A DNA stretch of 64,000 bases from DASYLJ01 sp964432595 (GTDB lineage: Bacteria > Desulfobacterota > Binatia > DP-6), in contig CAYSOF010000020.1 in assembly GCA_964432595.1 (NCBI GenBank), positions 1 through 64,000 of the forward strand, given 5' to 3'. Both the position numbers and the translations under genes were made by a program. The notes below the pieces were generated by a model. The model worked only from the letters and a program-made list of their open reading frames with translations. It had not been told where the DNA came from and made no database searches. Below, piece after piece: positions 60,003 through 64,000 of the stretch. Position 1 is the first letter of the stretch, and each line of letters opens with the position of its first letter.

Positions 60003-61162
60003 GCGCGAGCAAGATGCGAGGGCGCGTCGCCATCGTGGGCGCCGGCGAGTCGGACGAGATGGGCAAGCTGCCGCACAAGTCGGCGTTCGCCCTGCACGCC
60101 GAGTCGGCGCGGAACGCGCTGGCCGACGCGGGCCTGAAGCTCGCCGACGTCGACGCCGTCTTCAGCGCGGGCCTGTGGATGGGCTCGGAGACCGCGGAGT
60201 ACCTCGGCATCCGGCCGCGCTACGTCGACGGCACGCAGATCGGCGGCTGCTCCTTCATCGCGCACGTGCAGCACGCGATGGCGGCGATCGACGCCGGCAT
60301 CGTCGACGTGGCGCTCATCACGCACGGCGAGAGCGGCGCGTCGCGCGTCGGCATGCCGGGCACGCGCTTCGGACCGGACGCGTTCCGGATGCAGTTCGAG
60401 AATCCGTTCGGGCTGGCGGGTCCGCCGACGGGCTACGCGCTCGCGGCGACGCGCCACATGCACGAGTACGGCACGACGAGCGAGCAGCTCGCCGAGCTGG
60501 CGGTGTCGACGCGGAAGTGGGCGCAGCTCAACCCGCGCGCGATGATGCGCGATCCGCTGACGGTCGACGACGTGCTGTCGTCGCGCATGATCTCGTGGCC
60601 GCTCCATCTCCTCGACTGCTGCCTCGTCACCGACGCGGGCGGCGCGGTCGTCGTGACGTCGGCGGAGCGCGCGCGCGATTTGCCGAAGCAGCCGGTCTAC
60701 GTGCTCGGCACCGGCGAGGCGTCGACGCACGTGATGGTGAGCCAGATGCCCGACTTCGCGTTCTGGGACGCCGCGCAGATGGCGAGCGAGCGCGCGTTCG
60801 CGATGGCGGGCGTCACGCACGCCGACATCGACGTCGCGATGTTCTACGACGCGTTCACGATCGTGCCGGTGATGGGTCTCGAGGCGACGGGCTTCTGCAA
60901 GCGCGGCGAGGGCGGGGCGTTCGTCTCCGGAGGCCGCACGGCGCCGGGCGGCGCGTTCCCGATGAACACGAACGGCGGCGGGTTGTCGTACACGCACACC
61001 GGCATGTACGGCATGTTCACGCTGGTCGAGGCGGTCCGCCAGCTCCGCGGCGAGGGCGGCGCGCGGCAGGTGCAGGGTGCGAAGACGGCGATCTGTCACG
61101 GCCTCGGCGGCATGTTCAGCGCGTCGGCGACGTTGATCTGCGGGACCGAAATACCGTCCTAG
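59999..61162 (+). CDS. Thiolase-like lipid-transfer protein / aldolase (Ltp2-like)
   Basis: 387 residues from a GTG; an ATG at 60014 is an alternative. Thiolase fold of the SCP-x/Ltp type: 'RVAIVGAGESDEMGKLPHKS', 'QIGGCSFIAHVQHAMAAI' (Cys here sits in a GGCSF context), 'NTNGGGLSYTHTGMYGMF' with the conserved His, and 'GLGGMFSASATLI', where the second thiolase Cys is replaced. The missing CxG at the C-terminus indicates it does not thiolyse, which fits a DUF35-dependent retro-aldolase or C-C lyase. Partner is the gene directly upstream. Substrate (sterol side chain or other branched acyl-CoA) is inferred. Confidence 0.85.
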   Translation: MSASKMRGRVAIVGAGESDEMGKLPHKSAFALHAESARNALADAGLKLADVDAVFSAGLWMGSETAEYLGIRPRYVDGTQIGGCSFIAHVQHAMAAIDAGIVDVALITHGESGASRVGMPGTRFGPDAFRMQFENPFGLAGPPTGYALAATRHMHEYGTTSEQLAELAVSTRKWAQLNPRAMMRDPLTVDDVLSSRMISWPLHLLDCCLVTDAGGAVVVTSAERARDLPKQPVYVLGTGEASTHVMVSQMPDFAFWDAAQMASERAFAMAGVTHADIDVAMFYDAFTIVPVMGLEATGFCKRGEGGAFVSGGRTAPGGAFPMNTNGGGLSYTHTGMYGMFTLVEAVRQLRGEGGARQVQGAKTAICHGLGGMFSASATLICGTEIPS

Positions 61163-61169
61163 GACCGTA

Positions 61170-61394
61170 GTGGCGGCGCCTGTCCTTCTCTACACGATCG
61201 CCGGCTGCGCGCACTGCGACGCGATGCGCGCATCGCTCGCCGCGCGCGGCGCCGTCGTCGAGGAGATCGACGTCGGCGTGCAGAAGCAGCACGTGCCGGA
61301 GCTGCTCAAGCTGACGAAGGGGCGGCGGGTCGTGCCGGTGGTGGTGGACGACGGAAAGGTCGTCGTCGCGCCGGACGGCGGGTCGGGCTTCTAG
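61170..61394 (+). CDS. Glutaredoxin-like protein
   Basis: 74 residues from a GTG. A thioredoxin-fold start 'PVLLYTIAGCAHCDAMRASL' carries the redox CxxC (CAHC); the second half has 'VPELLKLTKGRRVVPVVVDD' with the cis-Pro (VP) and ends after 'VAPDGGSGF'. It is short and lacks the full C-terminal helix of glutaredoxins, a form I associate with the 'UXX-star' Se/Cys family. A dithiol reductant for a neighbouring enzyme is possible. Seven bases downstream of the thiolase-like gene. Confidence 0.82.
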   Translation: MAAPVLLYTIAGCAHCDAMRASLAARGAVVEEIDVGVQKQHVPELLKLTKGRRVVPVVVDDGKVVVAPDGGSGF

Positions 61395-61402
61395 CGGCGT
61401 CC

Positions 61403-61432
61403 TTGCTAGAGTGGCGCTTTGCGTCCTATTCG
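61403..61432 (+). promoter_or_regulatory. Candidate promoter of the restriction helicase gene
   Basis: TTGCTA (61403-61408), an 18-base spacer and TATTCG (61427-61432) lie in the 86-base gap before the helicase gene. Arms TGCTAG (61404-61409) and CTAGCA (61434-61439) frame the promoter as an inverted repeat. Confidence 0.42.
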
Positions 61433-61480
61433 ACTAGCAGAACGCTCGCCCGGTGTGCGTAAGGTGACTTCGTAAGGATC

Positions 61481-64000
61481 ATGACGATGACGCCGGATGC
61501 GACCGCCAACCCCTTCTTCGACCGCCCGATCCTCAACTCACCCTACGACTATCCGAGCCGGCACTGGGAGCTCGACGACGCGGGGCAGCCCACCCAGAAG
61601 ATCATCGAGTCGCGGCGTCGCGTGTCGCTCATCACGCCGGTCCCGCGCCCCAAGAAGTACAAGAAGACGGCCAAACAGGGCACGCTCGTCTTCGACGAAG
61701 GCAAGGGGTTGTCCACGGCCGAGCAGGCGTACGACCCGACGCCCGTCATCAACGAGCTGCGCCAGCACGTCGACGCCTGGCGCGCGCAGCCAGGGACGGG
61801 CCAATGGCACGTCACGCCGGAGACGGCGCGCCTCCTGCAGCATTGGCGCCACCACGCCTTCGGCGAGGTGCGGCCGTTCTTCTGCCAGATCGAAGCCGTC
61901 GAGACGGCCATATGGCTGACCGAGGTCGCGCCCGCCTCGAAGCAGGGCCACCGATTCCTCGAGCACCTGGCGCGCGCGAACCGCGACGCCAACCCCGATC
62001 TGCCGCGCCTGGCGCTCAAGCTCGCGACCGGTGCCGGCAAGACCACCGTGATGGCGATGCTGATCGCATGGCAGACGGTCAACGCCGTCAGGCGCCCGGG
62101 GAGCAAGCTGTTCACGCGCGGGTTCCTGGTGTGCGCGCCGGGCCTGACCATCAAGGACCGGCTCCGCGTGCTCCAGCCGAACGACCCCGACGCCTACTAC
62201 CGGGAACGCGAGCTGGTGCCGCCCGACATGCTCGACGCGGTCAACCACGCGAAGATCGTCATCACCAACTACCACGCCTTCAAGCTGCGCGAGCGCGTCG
62301 GGCTGTCGAAGGGGGGACGTCAGCTCCTCCAGGGCCGCACCGGCACGGCGCCGCAGACGCTCGAGACGCACGGCCAGATGCTCCAGCGCGTCATGCCCGA
62401 CCTGATGGGCATGAAGAACATCCTCGTCATCAACGACGAGGCGCACCACTGCTACCGGGAGAAGCCCCCCGAGCCGGCGGAGGAAGCGCTCAGAGGCGAC
62501 GAGCGCAAGGAAGCCGAGAAGAACAACGAGGCCGCCCGCCTGTGGATCTCGGGACTCGAGGCGGTGAACCGCAAGCTCGGGGCGAGCCGCGTGTTCGACC
62601 TCTCCGCCACGCCGTTCTTCCTCCGCGGCTCGGGCTATGCCGAGGGCGCGCTTTTCCCGTGGACGATGAGCGACTTCTCGCTGATGGACGCGATCGAATG
62701 CGGCATCGTGAAGCTGCCGCGCGTGCCCGTCGCCGAGAACATCCCCGGCGATGAGATGCCGATGTTCCGCAACCTGTGGGAGCACATCCGCAAGGACATG
62801 CCCAAAGCGGGACGGAGCAAGGGCGGCGATCTCGATCCGACCAAGCTGCCCACGCGCCTGCTGACGGCGCTGCACGCGCTGTACGACCACTACGAGAAGA
62901 CGTTCGCATTGTGGCAGGAGAACGGCATCAAAGTGCCGCCCTGCTTCATCGTTGTTTGCCAGAACACCGCCATCTCGAAGCTGGTGTACGACTTCGTCGC
63001 AGGGTTTCAGCGCCCGAACTCGGACGGCTCGTCATCGTTCGTCCCGGGCGCCCTGCGGCTGTTCCACAACTTCGACGCCGACACCGGGACTCCCTTCCCG
63101 CGACCCAATACGCTCCTCATCGACAGCGAACAGCTCGAGGCGGACGGGGCGCTCGACGACGGATTCCGAGGCCTCGCGGCGGACGAGATCGAACGCTTCC
63201 GGCGCGAGAAGATCGAGCGCACCGGCGATCCGCACGCCGCCGAACGCATCACCGATCAGGAGCTACTGCGCGAGGTGATGAACACCGTCGGCAAGCCCGG
63301 ACAGCTCGGCGAGGGCATCCGCTGTGTGGTCTCGGTGTCGATGCTGACGGAGGGCTGGGACGCGAACACGGTGACGCACGTGCTCGGCATCCGCGCCTTC
63401 GGCACGCAGCTCCTGTGCGAGCAGGTGGTCGGTCGCGCGCTGCGCCGCCAGTCGTACGCGCTCAACGACGACAGGAAGTTCGACGTCGAGTATGCCGACG
63501 TGTTCGGCATCCCGTTCGACTTCACCGCCAAACCCGTCATCGCGCCACCGCAGAAGCCGCGGGAGACGGTGCAGGTGAAGGCGATGCGCCCCGAGCGCGA
63601 CGCGCTGGAGATCCGTTTTCCCCGCGTCCAGGGCTACCGAGTCGAGCTTCCGGAAGAGCGTCTCGACGCCACCTTCACCGTCGACTCGGTGCTCGACCTC
63701 ACTCCCGATCTCGTCGGGCCGTCGGTCACCCGCAACAAGGGCATCGTGGGCGAAGAAGTCGACCTGAGCCCCAAGTACCTGGGCGACGTTCGGCCCTCGA
63801 CGATCGTCTTCCATCTGACGCGGCATCTGCTCGAGGGGCACTGGCGCGATCCGGGGGAGGCCCCGAAGCTGCACCTCTTCGGCCAGCTGAAGCGCATCAC
63901 CAGACAATGGCTCGAGACGTGTCTCCGCTGTTCGGGCGGAACGTATCCGGCGCAGCTCCTGTATCGGGCGCTGGCCGATGAGGCGTGCAACCGCATCACC
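61481..64000 (+). CDS. Type III restriction-type DEAD/DEAH helicase (BPTD_3080-like), 3' end outside window
   Basis: 840 residues seen, no stop before the edge. AAGGATC precedes the ATG at 61481. SF2 helicase motifs in order: Walker A 'LATGAGKTTVM' (~181), DEAH box 'VINDEAHHCY' (~316), motif III 'DLSATPFFL' (~373), and motif VI 'LCEQVVGRALRRQS' (~645). The N-terminus 'NPFFDRPILNSPYDYPSRHW' is one I recall from the BPTD_3080 group of type III restriction subunits. These translocate on DNA and cut when paired with a methyltransferase (Mod). The nuclease domain and any mod gene would lie beyond the window. It is the only clear phage-defence gene here. Confidence 0.87.
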   Translation, partial: MTMTPDATANPFFDRPILNSPYDYPSRHWELDDAGQPTQKIIESRRRVSLITPVPRPKKYKKTAKQGTLVFDEGKGLSTAEQAYDPTPVINELRQHVDAWRAQPGTGQWHVTPETARLLQHWRHHAFGEVRPFFCQIEAVETAIWLTEVAPASKQGHRFLEHLARANRDANPDLPRLALKLATGAGKTTVMAMLIAWQTVNAVRRPGSKLFTRGFLVCAPGLTIKDRLRVLQPNDPDAYYRERELVPPDMLDAVNHAKIVITNYHAFKLRERVGLSKGGRQLLQGRTGTAPQTLETHGQMLQRVMPDLMGMKNILVINDEAHHCYREKPPEPAEEALRGDERKEAEKNNEAARLWISGLEAVNRKLGASRVFDLSATPFFLRGSGYAEGALFPWTMSDFSLMDAIECGIVKLPRVPVAENIPGDEMPMFRNLWEHIRKDMPKAGRSKGGDLDPTKLPTRLLTALHALYDHYEKTFALWQENGIKVPPCFIVVCQNTAISKLVYDFVAGFQRPNSDGSSSFVPGALRLFHNFDADTGTPFPRPNTLLIDSEQLEADGALDDGFRGLAADEIERFRREKIERTGDPHAAERITDQELLREVMNTVGKPGQLGEGIRCVVSVSMLTEGWDANTVTHVLGIRAFGTQLLCEQVVGRALRRQSYALNDDRKFDVEYADVFGIPFDFTAKPVIAPPQKPRETVQVKAMRPERDALEIRFPRVQGYRVELPEERLDATFTVDSVLDLTPDLVGPSVTRNKGIVGEEVDLSPKYLGDVRPSTIVFHLTRHLLEGHWRDPGEAPKLHLFGQLKRITRQWLETCLRCSGGTYPAQLLYRALADEACNRIT

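Overview
This is a 64 kb stretch of GC-rich, very densely packed bacterial chromosome. No gap between genes exceeds about 200 bases, many neighbours share stop/start bases (ATGA, GTGA, TGATG), and GTG starts are common. I saw no rRNA, tRNA, CRISPR array, insertion sequence or prophage. The gene content is that of an aerobic, Gram-negative, catabolically broad bacterium: outer-membrane barrel, lipoproteins, F420-type LLM oxidoreductases, alkane monooxygenase, haloalkane dehalogenase, thiolases, a DUF35/thiolase pair and phytanoyl-CoA-type dioxygenases. Cys-rich 'TDADCVP' lipoproteins together with this catabolism suggest Binatota, Myxococcota or a related 'deltaproteobacterial' lineage. That placement is an inference from gene content only.

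Layout. 0.1-5.1 kb (minus strand): DUF1302-like outer-membrane protein with a good sigma70-type promoter, then an operon of MBL-fold hydrolase, LLM oxidoreductase and exported alpha/beta hydrolase. 5.1-8.9 kb: MFS transporter, a membrane-anchored MutS-family ATPase, exonuclease III. 9.0-11.5 kb: TetR regulator, haloalkane dehalogenase, GST-like protein (one operon). 11.5-13.8 kb: a phospholipid operon (CDP-alcohol phosphatidyltransferase, acyltransferase, CDP-DAG synthase). 13.8-16.9 kb: ICMT-like methyltransferase, then a DapB-like oxidoreductase, a 2OG dioxygenase and a SAM methyltransferase. 17.1-21.1 kb: a 1345-residue multi-sensor membrane protein. 21.1-32.9 kb: SDR, oligopeptidase A, GH13 glucosidase, TPR protein ending in CxxCH, amidohydrolase, thiolase, mini zinc-binding protein, second GST-like protein, DUF1330, sulfatase, Nudix CoA pyrophosphatase.

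33.0-39.7 kb: a MoxR operon (membrane protein, DUF4129, DUF4350, MoxR ATPase, DUF58) meeting an RDD-SpoIIM fusion tail to tail. 39.8-49.9 kb: SlyD, GST, ThrH, PLP decarboxylase, MFS exporter, two lipoproteins (Cys-rich; VanX-like dipeptidase), TPR protein, PLA2-like lipoprotein, NTF2-like protein, PhyH dioxygenase, LLM oxidoreductase. 50-58.1 kb: Fic protein with inverted repeats over its start, thiolase, hydrolase, rRNA/tRNA-type methyltransferase, DoxX, AlkB diverging from its TetR regulator, Nudix, MobA, sirtuin. 58.2-64 kb: CsbD and DUF1328 stress genes, an OB-fold/coiled-coil exported protein, DUF35 plus thiolase, a glutaredoxin-like protein, and the first 840 codons of a type III restriction-type DEAD/DEAH helicase that runs off the window.

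Most notable: (1) a shared palindrome TGCA-N7-TGCA followed by ATAA in front of the tetR-dehalogenase-GST operon and again, 20 kb away, in front of the second GST gene, suggesting a small regulon; (2) two near-identical operators in the alkB-tetR interval, one filling the spacer of the alkB promoter exactly; (3) a three-sensor membrane protein with an apparently degenerate NTPase-like module; (4) two genes whose only sensible start is a CTG overlapping the upstream stop (CTGA); (5) a CDP-alcohol transferase with two of its four signature aspartates changed to Asn.
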